Shown: positions 1 to 9,280 of the stretch, piece by piece | How positions within the stretch are numbered: position 1 is the first letter of the stretch | Layout of the letters: every line of letters starts with the position of its first letter | From: CBDFGT01 sp965247225 | GTDB lineage: Bacteria > Pseudomonadota > Alphaproteobacteria > Rhizobiales > Rhizobiaceae | Direction: 5' to 3' | Assembly (NCBI GenBank): GCA_965247225.1 | Contig: CBDFGT010000029.1 | Coordinates: 62,001-126,000 of the forward strand | Length of the DNA: 64,000 nt | Translations under genes and position numbers: made by a program | Notes under the pieces: generated by a model | The model's input: the letters and a program-made list of their open reading frames with translations, nothing else | Database searches by the model: none | What the model was told of the DNA's origin: nothing

Positions 1-2
1 TG

Positions 3-1133
3 GTGGATGTGCAGCACAAGACACGGTTCATGACAAAAATCGGCGCGGATGTCCGTATCGATGCTGATACGGAAACGGTGCGGATTTCTGCCGCTGATAT
101 TTGCACCGCTGTCCTTGATGCGCAGGATGATTTTCCGATCCGTACCACCTATCTTCTGGCCGCCGGGCAAATCCGCGCCCGAGGGATTGCCCGGGTTCCC
201 TATCCTGGTGGCTGCAAGATCGGCAGCCGCGGCTATGACCTGCATATGATGGTGTGGCGGGCGCTGGGTTGCCGGGTTGAGGAAAAGCCGGATTATATCG
301 AGATTTCCGGCGATGGCTTTGCGGGAGGCACTATCAATTTTCCGATCAGCACGGTTGGCGGAACGGAAAATGCCCTGATGTGCGCGTCCATTGCCCGGGG
401 TCATACCGAGATTGTGAATGCCTATATTACGCCGGAAATCGAAGATCTGATTGAAATGCTGCGGCGCATGGGGGCGCAGATCGAGGTATTTGGCAACAGT
501 CTTGTGCGGGTGGAAGGTGTAGTCCGGCTTTCAGGAGCCCGGATGGCGGTGGTGCCGGACCGCATCGAGGCACTGACCTGGATTGTTTTTGCCATCATGT
601 CAGGCGGAGAAATCCGTGTTGACGGTGTGCCGTTCAGGGATATGGGTGTGCCGCTGATCCATATCGAACAGGCAGGCGTGGATATTTTCCGCAATTCAAC
701 ATCTGCATGGGTGCATCCCGATTGCCTGAAGGGCAAGCATGTGCAACCGTTTGAACTGGCGTGCGGCACGCATCCCGGGGTGATTTCAGACATGCAGCCG
801 TTTTTTGTGCTGCTGGGCTTGATGGCTGCCGGAACATCGCGCGTATTTGACTATCGCTATCCGGAGCGGATCGCCGTTATCGATGAACTGGCAAAGATGT
901 GCAATCCGGGTGCTGTTGAAGGGATTCCCGGAAAGATCACCACCCGCGGCCCGGCCCGGTTTATGCCCGGGACAGTGCGTTCTACAGATTTGCGCGGTTC
1001 CATGGCCCTGGTGCTTTCTGCCTTTTGTGCCGAAGGTGTGACCACCATCTCGGACATTCACATGGCATTGCGCGGATACAACAACCTGCAGGCAAAATTG
1101 TCCGGACTTGGCATTGAAATGGAGCTTTCCTGA
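3..1133 (+). CDS. MurA-like UDP-GlcNAc enolpyruvyl transferase (5' partial)
   Basis: EPSP-synthase-superfamily enzyme. MurA transfers enolpyruvate from PEP to UDP-GlcNAc in the cytoplasm, the first committed step to UDP-MurNAc. The visible 376 residues lack roughly the first 45 of a ~420-residue MurA, so the Lys-Asn pair of the N-terminus lies outside the window; the GTG at position 3 is not a real start. Seen: the PGGCKIGSRGYDLH loop with the PEP-reactive Cys (residue 71 here), the SDMQ motif carrying the catalytic Asp, and an LRGSMALVLSAFCAEG C-terminal motif. It is followed one base after its stop by a MurB-like gene. Both sit in a polysaccharide locus rather than a cell-division cluster, so I infer a paralogue serving surface-glycan synthesis. 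The family call is firm; the role is inferred. Confidence 0.85.
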   Translation: MDVQHKTRFMTKIGADVRIDADTETVRISAADICTAVLDAQDDFPIRTTYLLAAGQIRARGIARVPYPGGCKIGSRGYDLHMMVWRALGCRVEEKPDYIEISGDGFAGGTINFPISTVGGTENALMCASIARGHTEIVNAYITPEIEDLIEMLRRMGAQIEVFGNSLVRVEGVVRLSGARMAVVPDRIEALTWIVFAIMSGGEIRVDGVPFRDMGVPLIHIEQAGVDIFRNSTSAWVHPDCLKGKHVQPFELACGTHPGVISDMQPFFVLLGLMAAGTSRVFDYRYPERIAVIDELAKMCNPGAVEGIPGKITTRGPARFMPGTVRSTDLRGSMALVLSAFCAEGVTTISDIHMALRGYNNLQAKLSGLGIEMELS

Positions 1134-1134
1134 C

Positions 1135-2103
1135 ATGGCAGGTGTCGCCGGTCATTTTCGGGCGCTGGGCGTACGGGTGGAGGAAGGTGTGCCGCTTTCA
1201 ACACTTGGAACATGGCGGATCGGCGGGCCAGCAGACCTGTTTTTTGAACCGGCTTCTGTTGGCGAACTGAAGACCATTCTGGTCCGGTTGAGGCAGGACA
1301 CTATTCCGTTTCAGATTATCGGTGGCGGATCGAATATCCTGTTTGATGATGCGGGGTTTCGCGGTGCCATTGTGCGTATCGGCAGGTCAATGGCCTCGCT
1401 TGCAATAAGCGCTGGCGGCAGGGTAACTGCCGGGGCCGGGCTCTGGGTTCCCGATTTCGTGCGCAGGGTTGCTTCTGCCGGATTTGGGGGGTGTGCGCAT
1501 GCCGTTGGCATTCCGGGAACGCTGGGCGGCCTTGTGCTGATGAATGGCGGCAGCCAGCGCAAGGGGATCGGGGACCATCTTCTCAGCGTCACCATTTTGA
1601 ACGAGGCTGGAGATATCGAGGTTTTGACAAGGGAAGACTGCCAGTTTTCCTACCGGCATTCGGCCTTGCAGGGGCGAGAGATTGTCATTGTCGAGGCGCG
1701 GTTTCAATATGCAACCTGTGAACAGGATAGCCTGCGGCGCGAAATGCTTGGCATATTAAAAGAGCGCCGGTTGAAATTTCCGCGCAAATGGCCCAATTGC
1801 GGCTCTGTTTTCCTGAGTGATCCCAAACACTATGCACATCTGGGGCCACCCGGAAAGGTGATCGAGGATACAGGACTGAAAGGCCTGCGTCGCGGGGATG
1901 CGCAGGTGTCCCTCCTCCACGCAAATTTTATTGTCAATACCGGACATGCCCGCTCGGCAGATGTGCTCGGCCTGATCGACGAGATCAGAACCCGGGTCCA
2001 TGCCCGCACGGATGCCTGGCTTGATTGCGAGGTCCGGCATTTGAGTGCTGACGGGCGTATGCGACCCGCACATGTGCCGGCCCAGGAATTGGCATTGTCA
2101 TGA
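1135..2103 (+). CDS. MurB-like UDP-N-acetylenolpyruvoylglucosamine reductase
   Basis: FAD-dependent reductase that converts the enolpyruvyl product of MurA to UDP-MurNAc using NADPH. The 322-residue length is normal. Seen: an N-terminal TWRIGGPADLFFEP stretch and an IIGGGSNIL FAD-binding motif (about 61-69). The catalytic positions are retained: Arg174 in FSYRHS, Ser224 in NCGSVF and Glu299 in LDCEVRHL. The ATG at 1135 begins one base after the upstream MurA-like stop, so the two are almost certainly co-transcribed and were probably acquired as a pair. A TTG 27 bases upstream extends the frame but overlaps the previous gene and removes the tight junction. The gene stops just before a Wzx flippase. 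Canonical murB in Hyphomicrobiales sits in the murC/ddl/fts cluster, so this copy is probably accessory. Confidence 0.88.
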   Translation: MAGVAGHFRALGVRVEEGVPLSTLGTWRIGGPADLFFEPASVGELKTILVRLRQDTIPFQIIGGGSNILFDDAGFRGAIVRIGRSMASLAISAGGRVTAGAGLWVPDFVRRVASAGFGGCAHAVGIPGTLGGLVLMNGGSQRKGIGDHLLSVTILNEAGDIEVLTREDCQFSYRHSALQGREIVIVEARFQYATCEQDSLRREMLGILKERRLKFPRKWPNCGSVFLSDPKHYAHLGPPGKVIEDTGLKGLRRGDAQVSLLHANFIVNTGHARSADVLGLIDEIRTRVHARTDAWLDCEVRHLSADGRMRPAHVPAQELALS

Positions 2104-2128
2104 AGACAGATATTGGCAAGGTCTTGTT

Positions 2129-3415
2129 ATGCGCAACCTCCTGAATCAGGCTTTTACGATCCTGTTTGCACGCGGGTTCATTCGCCTGTCGCAGTTTGCA
2201 GCCTTTCTGGTGCTTGCCCGGTTCATGAGCCCGGAGGCTTTCGGCTGGTTTGGAATTCTAACATCCGCCATCGGGCTTGCCACAGTTCTTGGCAATCTCG
2301 GACTGCGCCAGTCCGCAGCATTTTACATCGGGCAGACCATCATCACGCCTGGTGATGCGGGCGCTACCCTTTTGTTTCTTTTGCCGTTTCTGGCTTCTGC
2401 CGGTACGGTCGCAGTCGTTATGACCTATCCCGGTCCTGTGCTTGAGCTTTCCACGTTGTGGGTCGGATTTTATGTTTACTGCGGCATTCTGGGAAGCCTG
2501 TGCCTGATGATGTTGCAGGGTGTTTTTCTGGGGCGGGGCGATGTCCGGGGGTTCAGCCTGGCAGAGACCGCACCAAAGGTTCTGCTGGCCCTGATGTGCC
2601 TTTCGCTGTTCTGGATTGGTCCTGTTTCGCTGGGTGCAGCACTCGGTGTGCAGGCAGCCAGCTTTATTCTGGCCATTCCCTTTATCGTCTGTCGCAGCTT
2701 TCGGGGTGAACGTCCGTTCGGCATACGGTTTGACCTTATGGGCAAGATGGTTCAATACGGTATCCCCTATGCGCTGAACCTGTTTTTGATCCTGTTTTCA
2801 GCCCGTATCAGCATGTTTGCGCTTGAGCATGTTTTCGATTCCGCAGCAGCCGGCCAGTTTTTTGCCGCCTCGCGCATCAACGAGATTTTTCTGGAAGCGG
2901 CGACAGCCTTTGGTCTTGTACTCTTTTCAGAGGCTGTGCGCGAGGAAAAGGGCGACAGTTTCAAAACCCGCAATGCGCGGATTGCCTGCTGGATTTTCTG
3001 GTTCTTTGCTGTTCTCGGGGTATTGATCAGTCTGGTGGCCGCACCGCTTGTGACAGCGCTGATTGGCACGGCCTATGGGCCTTCAGGAACAGCATTGCAG
3101 TTGCTCGGCATCGGTCTTGGCCCGGCTGCTGCGTGCAAGATTATCTATCCCGCCATGGCAGGCAAGGGCAGGCCATGGTTTGGAACGCCGATGATTATGG
3201 CCAGTCTGGTTATTAATATTGCGGCTGCCGCTTTTCTGGTGCCACAGTTTGGTGTCGCAGGCGGTGCCATGGCCATGGTTTGCGGGCAGTTTGCCCTTTA
3301 TCTGGGTTATGTAAGAGCCTATATCCGTATCTATGATGTGCCGTTGCGTTTGTTTCTTGTACCGCAGAGGTCGGATCTTGCAGGCGTCTGGCAGCATTTA
3401 TGGGTGCGGTTTTAA
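2129..3415 (+). CDS. Wzx-type polysaccharide flippase (first copy)
   Basis: Integral inner-membrane protein of the MOP/polysaccharide-transporter superfamily, about 428 residues, with regularly spaced hydrophobic segments consistent with 12 or more helices. Family members flip undecaprenyl-diphosphate-linked repeat units to the periplasm. The start at 2129 (MRNLLNQAFTILFARGFIRL) is chosen because an AAGGT-type ribosome site lies just upstream and the longer ORF starts inside murB. It follows the MurA/MurB-like pair by 25 bases and probably shares their transcript. A second flippase is encoded at 20584, so this locus carries two. Substrate cannot be read from sequence. Confidence 0.8.
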   Translation: MRNLLNQAFTILFARGFIRLSQFAAFLVLARFMSPEAFGWFGILTSAIGLATVLGNLGLRQSAAFYIGQTIITPGDAGATLLFLLPFLASAGTVAVVMTYPGPVLELSTLWVGFYVYCGILGSLCLMMLQGVFLGRGDVRGFSLAETAPKVLLALMCLSLFWIGPVSLGAALGVQAASFILAIPFIVCRSFRGERPFGIRFDLMGKMVQYGIPYALNLFLILFSARISMFALEHVFDSAAAGQFFAASRINEIFLEAATAFGLVLFSEAVREEKGDSFKTRNARIACWIFWFFAVLGVLISLVAAPLVTALIGTAYGPSGTALQLLGIGLGPAAACKIIYPAMAGKGRPWFGTPMIMASLVINIAAAAFLVPQFGVAGGAMAMVCGQFALYLGYVRAYIRIYDVPLRLFLVPQRSDLAGVWQHLWVRF

Positions 3416-3556
3416 GGACCAGGTGAAATGCGTGCCCAGGTTTGCATACCCGAAGCCGGGCTCTTCAGCAGATGTTGATATTTGCCTGTTAGAAACTGAA
3501 TCCTATTCATCTGTCGTTTATCTTAAGCTTACGGGTCTGCAATACTGGGAGGATCA

Positions 3557-4555
3557 ATGGCTATTCTGGTTACAGGCGGTGCTGGCTATATTGGCAGTCA
3601 TATGGTCTGGGCCCTGATCGATGCGGGCGAAAGCGTGGTCGTTGTTGACCGTCTTTCAACTGGTTTTCGCTGGGCAATTGCACCGGAAGCGAAATTTTAT
3701 GAAGGCGATGTGGCCGACCGAAGGCTTCTGACACGGATCTTTTTGGAAAACAGCATTGAAGCGATCCTTCATTTCGCCGGGTCTATTGTCGTGCCGGAGT
3801 CCATGTCCGATCCTCTGGCCTATTATGAAAACAACACAGTCAAATCGCGGACGCTGATGGCCGCCGCTGTCGAGGCCGGTATCCGCTATTTCGTGTTTTC
3901 CTCCACGGCAGCTGTCTACGGAACACCGGATGCAGCGGCTCCGGTAACCGAGACCATGACGCTACGCCCGGAATCACCCTATGGCAGTTCCAAGCTGATG
4001 ACGGAAATCATGCTGCGCGATGCTGCCAATGCCCATGACTTTCACTACACGGCCTTGCGCTATTTCAATGTTGCCGGGGCCGACCCCCGGGGCAGAACCG
4101 GACAATCCTCCAACGGGACGACACAACTGATCAAGGTCGTCTGCGAGGCGGCCACAGGCAAGCGGGCATCCGTTGATATCTTCGGCACGGATTATCCAAC
4201 ACCGGACGGTACCTGCATTCGTGATTTTATCCATGTAACAGATCTGGTGGATGTGCATCTGAAAGCGCTGAACCGGTTGCGGGAGGGCGGAACGTCGCTG
4301 GTGGCCAATTGCGGCTATGGCCATGGCTATTCGGTGCTTGAGGTAGTAAATTCGGTCAAACGGGTTTATGGCAAGGATTTTGCTGTCAATCTTGCGGGTC
4401 GGCGCGATGGCGATATTGTCAGCATCATGGCAGATTCCACCGTGGCACGGCAGATTCTGGGCTGGGTTCCTCGCCATGATGATCTCGATTTGATTGTCAA
4501 AAGCGCATTGAACTGGGAAGAACATCTGAAACGGAAAAACAGCCCTGTTTCATAA
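3557..4555 (+). CDS. galE: UDP-glucose 4-epimerase
   Basis: Extended short-chain dehydrogenase interconverting UDP-glucose and UDP-galactose (or their N-acetyl forms) with bound NAD. The 332-residue length is typical. Seen: the GGAGYIGSH nucleotide motif at residues 7-15, the SSTAAVYG stretch with the catalytic Ser near 115-116, and the YGSSK pair Tyr142/Lys146. A strong GGAGG ribosome site lies just upstream of the ATG. The 140-base gap after wzx suggests a separate or additional promoter. It supplies galactose-type donors to the polysaccharide locus. Exact substrate preference (Glc versus GlcNAc) is unknown. Confidence 0.9.
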   Translation: MAILVTGGAGYIGSHMVWALIDAGESVVVVDRLSTGFRWAIAPEAKFYEGDVADRRLLTRIFLENSIEAILHFAGSIVVPESMSDPLAYYENNTVKSRTLMAAAVEAGIRYFVFSSTAAVYGTPDAAAPVTETMTLRPESPYGSSKLMTEIMLRDAANAHDFHYTALRYFNVAGADPRGRTGQSSNGTTQLIKVVCEAATGKRASVDIFGTDYPTPDGTCIRDFIHVTDLVDVHLKALNRLREGGTSLVANCGYGHGYSVLEVVNSVKRVYGKDFAVNLAGRRDGDIVSIMADSTVARQILGWVPRHDDLDLIVKSALNWEEHLKRKNSPVS

Positions 4556-4664
4556 AAAATAGATTTTTTGTGTGTATTGAAATTTACCAATAAAAATGAT
4601 TTTTACATTCAAACTGATTTTTTGTGCTAGCCGTTTTGTAATTGATATTTGAAACAGGTATTTT

Positions 4665-6092
4665 ATGAGCCTTAAATTTGGAACGAGCGGCCTGCGTGGA
4701 CTGTCTGTTGATCTGGTGGGAAACGCCTCTTTGCTTTTTGCAACGGCCTTTGCGAACCACCTGCTGGAGAACAATCTTGCAAAGCCGGGAGACCGTCTTT
4801 TGATTGCGCGGGATTTCAGGCCTTCAAGCCCGGACATTATGATTGCCTGCGCGCGTGCCGTGGCGGCAGCAGGGTTTGTGCCTGTAGACTGCGGGACTAT
4901 TCCGACACCTGCGCTGGCGCTTTTGGGTTTAAAGACCGGTGCGGCATCCATAATGGTTACCGGTTCGCATATTCCGGCAGATCGCAACGGTATCAAGTTT
5001 TACAGGCCAGATGGTGAGATCGACAAGGGTGACGAGCTCTCCATTTCGGCCATAGCCGCCCGTATAGGGGACAGTATTGGGGATGTTCCGGAGGTGTATG
5101 TGGAACCCGGTCAGGCCGAGGCCGCGCATCTGTTTCTGGAGCGCAACAGGCGTCTCCTGTCGGCTCAGGCCCTGGAGGGGCTTAAAATCGGTGTCTATCA
5201 GCACAGCACAGTCGCACGCGACATGTTTGTTGATGTTCTGCGACACTATGGGGCCGAGGTTGTGACGCTGGGCTGGTCCGATATTTTCATTCCCGTAGAT
5301 ACCGAAGCTGTTTCTGAACAAACAGTTCGGCTTTTGAAGGACTGGACAGTGCAGCATGGTCTGAATGCCATTGTTTCTGCTGATGGTGACGGCGACCGCC
5401 CGCTCGTGTCGGATGAAACCGGAACGCCCTTGCGCGGTGACCTGCTGGGTTTGTTGACGGCACGGTTCCTGAACGCAGGCATCGTGGTGACACCGGTAAC
5501 CTCCAATTCCGGTATAGAAAGTGCCGGAGGATACCAGGTTGTGCGCACGAGAGTCGGATCGCCCTACGTGATTGCGGCGATGGACGAGGCCAAGGCTGAG
5601 GGAAAGTCCTCTGTCATGGGTTTTGAGGCCAATGGCGGCCTTTTTACCGCTACGGATTTTGTGGTCAACGGTGCAGTGGTGAGGGCCTTGCCGACCCGCG
5701 ACAGTTTTCTGCCTGTGCTGGCTGTTCTTGCAACCGCCGCAAAGGCCAAGGTTACCCTGTCCGGTCTTGCCGCGACGGTAAAATTGCCGGTTGCCCTCAG
5801 TGACCGGCTGGAAAATTTCGCTGTAGAAAAAAGCACGGCTTTCATGGCCTATATCCGTGCTTCAGGGGCCAATCTCGAGGCTTTTTTGGCAGGTATCGGT
5901 CGTCCTGTATCCGTTTCGGATATTGATGGTGTTCGGGTAACACTGATGGATGGCAGCATTGTACACTTTCGCCCTTCGGGAAATGCACCGGAGATGCGTT
6001 GCTATGTGGAGGCCATGGATAGGCAAGCAGCGGAGCTTTTGATGCAAAAGGGGCTTTCGGCCCTTGATATGTGGGTTGCTCCGAAGGATTAG
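4665..6092 (+). CDS. Phosphomannomutase/phosphoglucomutase (alpha-D-phosphohexomutase family)
   Basis: Interconverts hexose 6-phosphate and 1-phosphate; here most likely mannose, since the next gene makes GDP-mannose. The 475 residues hold all four family signatures: the phosphoserine loop VTGSHIP (Ser101), the metal loop DGDGDR (about 240-245), the sugar-specificity loop GFEANGG, and the phosphate-binding loop FRPSGNAPEMR near the C-terminus. The start codon follows an AT-rich 110-base gap. Its closest relatives in name are ManB/ExoC-type enzymes; whether it also uses glucose 6-phosphate cannot be told here. Confidence 0.88.
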   Translation: MSLKFGTSGLRGLSVDLVGNASLLFATAFANHLLENNLAKPGDRLLIARDFRPSSPDIMIACARAVAAAGFVPVDCGTIPTPALALLGLKTGAASIMVTGSHIPADRNGIKFYRPDGEIDKGDELSISAIAARIGDSIGDVPEVYVEPGQAEAAHLFLERNRRLLSAQALEGLKIGVYQHSTVARDMFVDVLRHYGAEVVTLGWSDIFIPVDTEAVSEQTVRLLKDWTVQHGLNAIVSADGDGDRPLVSDETGTPLRGDLLGLLTARFLNAGIVVTPVTSNSGIESAGGYQVVRTRVGSPYVIAAMDEAKAEGKSSVMGFEANGGLFTATDFVVNGAVVRALPTRDSFLPVLAVLATAAKAKVTLSGLAATVKLPVALSDRLENFAVEKSTAFMAYIRASGANLEAFLAGIGRPVSVSDIDGVRVTLMDGSIVHFRPSGNAPEMRCYVEAMDRQAAELLMQKGLSALDMWVAPKD

Positions 6093-6150
6093 CGACAGTC
6101 GGCTTCCCCTCCTCATCTCTTTGTTGATTTTGATTTTAAGGGTATTGAAT

Positions 6151-7578
6151 ATGACGGCTAAAATTGTTCCTGTGATTATGGCGGGTGGCAAGGGTACACG
6201 GCTCTGGCCCATGTCGCGTTCCTCTTCGCCAAAGCAGTTTTTGACAATTCTGGGTGATCAATCCCTGTTTCAGCAGACCCTGGAACGGGTTTCCGATAAA
6301 AACCGCTATCACCCTGCCATCATTGTGACCAATGCCGATTTCCGTTTTCTGGTGGCTGAACAGGCGCGGACAATGGGGGCTGCCCTTGCCAATATCCTGC
6401 TGGAGCCAGTCGGGCGCAACACGACGGCGGCCATTGTGGCGGCATGCGTGTTTGCCATCCGTAGTTTTGGTGCGGATGTGGTGATCCAGGTGATGGCATC
6501 TGACCATGAAATCACTGCGGATTCGGTCTATTTCGACTGTATTGACAAGGCTGTCGCGACGGTTGGGGCCGGATTTCTGGTGACATTCGGAATCCAGCCG
6601 AGTGAGCCCGCCACAGGCTATGGCTATATTGAAATGGGACCGCTCATGGACACTGGTGCCTGCACTGTGGCCCGGTTCGTTGAAAAGCCTGATCTTGCCG
6701 GGGCTGAATCCATGATTTCGACCGGCAGGTATCTCTGGAATTCAGGGATGTTCATGCTGAATTCCAGCCAGTTTCTGGAAGAGTGCCGTCTTTATGCGCC
6801 GGATATTCTGGATTTTGCCAGTGCGGCAGCGTCCAGGGCCAGCCATGACCTTGATTTTGAACGTCTGGAGCCTGAAAGTTTTGCCCGTTGCCCGGACATA
6901 TCTGTTGACTATGCTATTTTCGAGAAAACGGCCAAGGCGGCTGTTGTACCATCTCCTTTCGCGTGGTCGGATCTGGGAAGCTGGGATTCTGTCTGGAAAT
7001 CCGGAAAACCTGATGCGAGCGGCAATGTTGCCGACAACAATACGACCTTGATCAACACCAGGAATTCGCTGGTCCTGTCAAAAAACATGCATGTGTCTGT
7101 TCAGGGCATGGATGGTATTGTTGTTATTGCCAGCGAGGACGCTGTTTACGTTGGCCGGATGGACGAGGCGCAAAAAGTGGGGGCCATGGTCAAGGCTCTG
7201 GCTGCAGCCAAGACAACAGAAGCGTTGACCGAGACGCATCCGACCTCTTATCGCCCCTGGGGAGGGTTGACATCTTTGATCTCCGGTGAGCGGTTCCAGG
7301 TCAAGCGTATCTTTGTTGCGCCGGGAAAACGGTTGTCCTTGCAAAAACATCATCATCGCTCCGAGCACTGGGTGGTGGTGCGCGGCACTGCAGAAATCAC
7401 TATCGGCGATACAACACGGCAACTGACGGAAAACCAGTCTGTCTATATTCCCCTTGGCGAAGTCCACCGTCTTGCCAATCCCGGGAAAATATTGCTGGAA
7501 CTGATCGAGGTTCAGACAGGATCCTATTTTGGCGATGATGACATTTTAAGGCTTGCCGACGAATTCGGGCGGAGCTGA
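6151..7578 (+). CDS. manC: Mannose-1-phosphate guanylyltransferase / mannose-6-phosphate isomerase (bifunctional)
   Basis: AlgA/ManC-type two-domain enzyme of 475 residues. The N-terminal nucleotidyltransferase (about 1-290) carries the GKGTRLWPMSRSSSPKQF signature and makes GDP-mannose from GTP and mannose 1-phosphate. The C-terminal cupin (about 350-470) is the type II phosphomannose isomerase domain, with a His-rich QKHHHRSEHW metal site. The start at 6151 is preceded by AAGGG; the longer ORF would begin inside the mutase gene. Together with the mutase upstream it gives a complete fructose 6-phosphate to GDP-mannose route. Confidence 0.92.
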   Translation: MTAKIVPVIMAGGKGTRLWPMSRSSSPKQFLTILGDQSLFQQTLERVSDKNRYHPAIIVTNADFRFLVAEQARTMGAALANILLEPVGRNTTAAIVAACVFAIRSFGADVVIQVMASDHEITADSVYFDCIDKAVATVGAGFLVTFGIQPSEPATGYGYIEMGPLMDTGACTVARFVEKPDLAGAESMISTGRYLWNSGMFMLNSSQFLEECRLYAPDILDFASAAASRASHDLDFERLEPESFARCPDISVDYAIFEKTAKAAVVPSPFAWSDLGSWDSVWKSGKPDASGNVADNNTTLINTRNSLVLSKNMHVSVQGMDGIVVIASEDAVYVGRMDEAQKVGAMVKALAAAKTTEALTETHPTSYRPWGGLTSLISGERFQVKRIFVAPGKRLSLQKHHHRSEHWVVVRGTAEITIGDTTRQLTENQSVYIPLGEVHRLANPGKILLELIEVQTGSYFGDDDILRLADEFGRS

Positions 7579-7623
7579 AATCCCGATATCAGGTTACAAT
7601 TCGAGAAACGGTTCAATTTACAT

Positions 7624-8805
7624 ATGACATTTGACGCTGCCATTGAACATGTTCGTCTTCGCGACAATTCCGCCAGGCTCACCGCCTGGCTCACCGAAAA
7701 GGCATTGCCTGTCTGGTGGACAGTGGGTGCCGATCATACAACAGGCGGGTTCTTCGAGCGGATCGGTCTGGACGGATCGCCCTGTGCCGGTGACAACAGG
7801 CGGGCCAGGGTGCAACCCCGTCAGGTCTACTGCTATGCCACTGCCGGGAAAACTGGCTGGCGTGGTCCATGGCTGGAAGCTGTTGATCATGGAATGAACT
7901 GGTTTGAGGCTGTTTACAGGCTTGAAACCGGTCTGTTCGGCAATCTGGCCTCAGCCGATGGCACATTGATTGATCCGACTTTTGATCTTTACAATCAGGC
8001 TTTCGCGCTTTTCGCCTATGCGCAGATTGCGCTTGTCTGCCCCGAACGCCGCGACGCCATGCGCAACAAGGCCGAATCATTGCTGGGCGTTATGACGGCG
8101 ACCTACAAGCATCCTGTTGCGGGTTTTGAAGAGGCCAATCCACGACGCACACCCCTGTGTTCCAATCCGCATATGCACCTGTTCGAGGCATGTCTGGCCT
8201 GGAATGATTTGACCGGTGGCGAGGCTCCGTGGGGCGCGTTGACGGACGAGATTGCCCATCTTGCACTGTCCCGGTTCATTGATTCGGGCAGCGGTGGCCT
8301 GCGTGAATTTTTTGACGGTGACTGGAATCCCTTTCCCGGAGAGAAAGGGCGAATCATGGAGCCTGGACACCAGTTTGAATGGGCCTGGCTTCTGGCACGC
8401 TGGGGCATGCAATCCGGCAACGGGGAGGCTCTTGAAAAGGCGAGGCGTCTGTTTGAAATCGGCGAGTCCTACGGTATTTGCGACAAGCGGAAAGTGGCTA
8501 TCATGAGCCTGTATGACGATTTTTCCATACATGACAGTCTTGCGCGCCTGTGGCCGCAGACAGAGTGGCTTAAAGCGGCTGTGCGCCTTTTTGTGTCGGC
8601 GCCCGAATCCGAGAAGGGTCGCTATCTCCATTCTGCCAACCGTGCCTGCGATGCACTGGAGAAGTTTCTGGAAACAGAGGTTGCCGGCCTTTGGTATGAC
8701 AAATTGCCAGTATCCGGCCTGATGGTTCAGGAACCTGCACCGGCAAGCTCGTTTTATCATATTCTCTGCGCTATTGTTGAGTTGCGTGACATTCTTGAGA
8801 TGTAA
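7624..8805 (+). CDS. AGE-family sugar 2-epimerase/isomerase
   Basis: Member of the N-acylglucosamine 2-epimerase (AGE) family, an (alpha/alpha)6-barrel of about 393 residues. Family members isomerise aldoses and ketoses or epimerise N-acyl sugars; several alphaproteobacterial members act on mannose/fructose or their phosphates. Seen: the NPHMHLFEA and EPGHQFEWAWLL motifs, which hold the His and Glu residues of the family active site, and a C-terminal SFYHI His. Its position directly after manC suggests mannose metabolism. ManC already carries a cupin isomerase domain, so this enzyme may be redundant or may act on a different sugar. Family call firm, substrate not determined. Confidence 0.8.
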   Translation: MTFDAAIEHVRLRDNSARLTAWLTEKALPVWWTVGADHTTGGFFERIGLDGSPCAGDNRRARVQPRQVYCYATAGKTGWRGPWLEAVDHGMNWFEAVYRLETGLFGNLASADGTLIDPTFDLYNQAFALFAYAQIALVCPERRDAMRNKAESLLGVMTATYKHPVAGFEEANPRRTPLCSNPHMHLFEACLAWNDLTGGEAPWGALTDEIAHLALSRFIDSGSGGLREFFDGDWNPFPGEKGRIMEPGHQFEWAWLLARWGMQSGNGEALEKARRLFEIGESYGICDKRKVAIMSLYDDFSIHDSLARLWPQTEWLKAAVRLFVSAPESEKGRYLHSANRACDALEKFLETEVAGLWYDKLPVSGLMVQEPAPASSFYHILCAIVELRDILEM

Positions 8806-9157
8806 TCATACGGCGGGAAATCGTTTCCGTTTTGCCGTCTTGTCCTTGTTTGTCGATGAAATTTCAGTGTGAACTGTATTGACAGCGTCTGCGCGCCCGT
8901 TCGTCGAGACATAAACATGAATAAAGATCACAATAATTTTCTTTCAAATATTTAAATTAAACTCTTGATTTTAGCACTTTTTATTTGGGTGCGATGCGGC
9001 ATCAAATTACCTAAAATATACAAGGCAGATTTTAATTGATTTTTAATGGTCAAAAAAATCGCAAATATTTTATGTCTAAATATCTGATTTTTATATCATA
9101 ATAAGTGAGCGCACATAAATTGTGCATTGCGGCATCTGTTTTGCGAAGTGTTCATTG

Positions 9158-9173
9158 TGTGATTTGTGTCACC
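9158..9173. promoter_or_regulatory. CRP/FNR-like site
   Basis: TGTGA, six bases, then TCACC, one mismatch from the CRP consensus TGTGA-N6-TCACA. It lies about 110 bases before the start of the initiating transferase gene. The match is visible; the binding protein is inferred. Confidence 0.35.
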
Positions 9174-9182
9174 TGTCCATTT

Positions 9183-9196
9183 GATAGTTAACTATC
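9183..9196. promoter_or_regulatory. Perfect 14-bp palindrome (possible operator)
   Basis: GATAGTTAACTATC reads identically on both strands and lies 84 bases before the transferase start, ten bases after the CRP-like site. This is the size and symmetry expected of a dimeric repressor site. Confidence 0.4.
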
Positions 9197-9280
9197 TGTT
9201 AAAAAGGCAGGTGACAATCCAAAATCGATAGTATAGACAATCAGACATTAATGATACTTCGTTTCTTATGTGAGGGTATT

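Larger units (their letters stand above)
8806..9280 (+). promoter_or_regulatory. AT-rich intergenic control region upstream of the initiating glycosyltransferase
   Basis: This 475-base gap has no credible ORF and is far more AT-rich than its surroundings, especially 8930-9120. It separates the GDP-mannose genes from the chain-initiating transferase. It contains a CRP-like site and a perfect 14-base palindrome (listed separately). AT-rich upstream regions of this kind are known targets of MucR/Ros-type silencers controlling exopolysaccharide genes in rhizobia; that link is inference. Confidence 0.55.

Noticed and set aside
422..793. Long minus-strand ORFs opposite core genes (here and for example 10157-10924, 41187-42137, 61383-62624)
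   Set aside because: They mirror well-recognised genes in antisense, show no domain patterns or ribosome sites, and have shadow-type composition.
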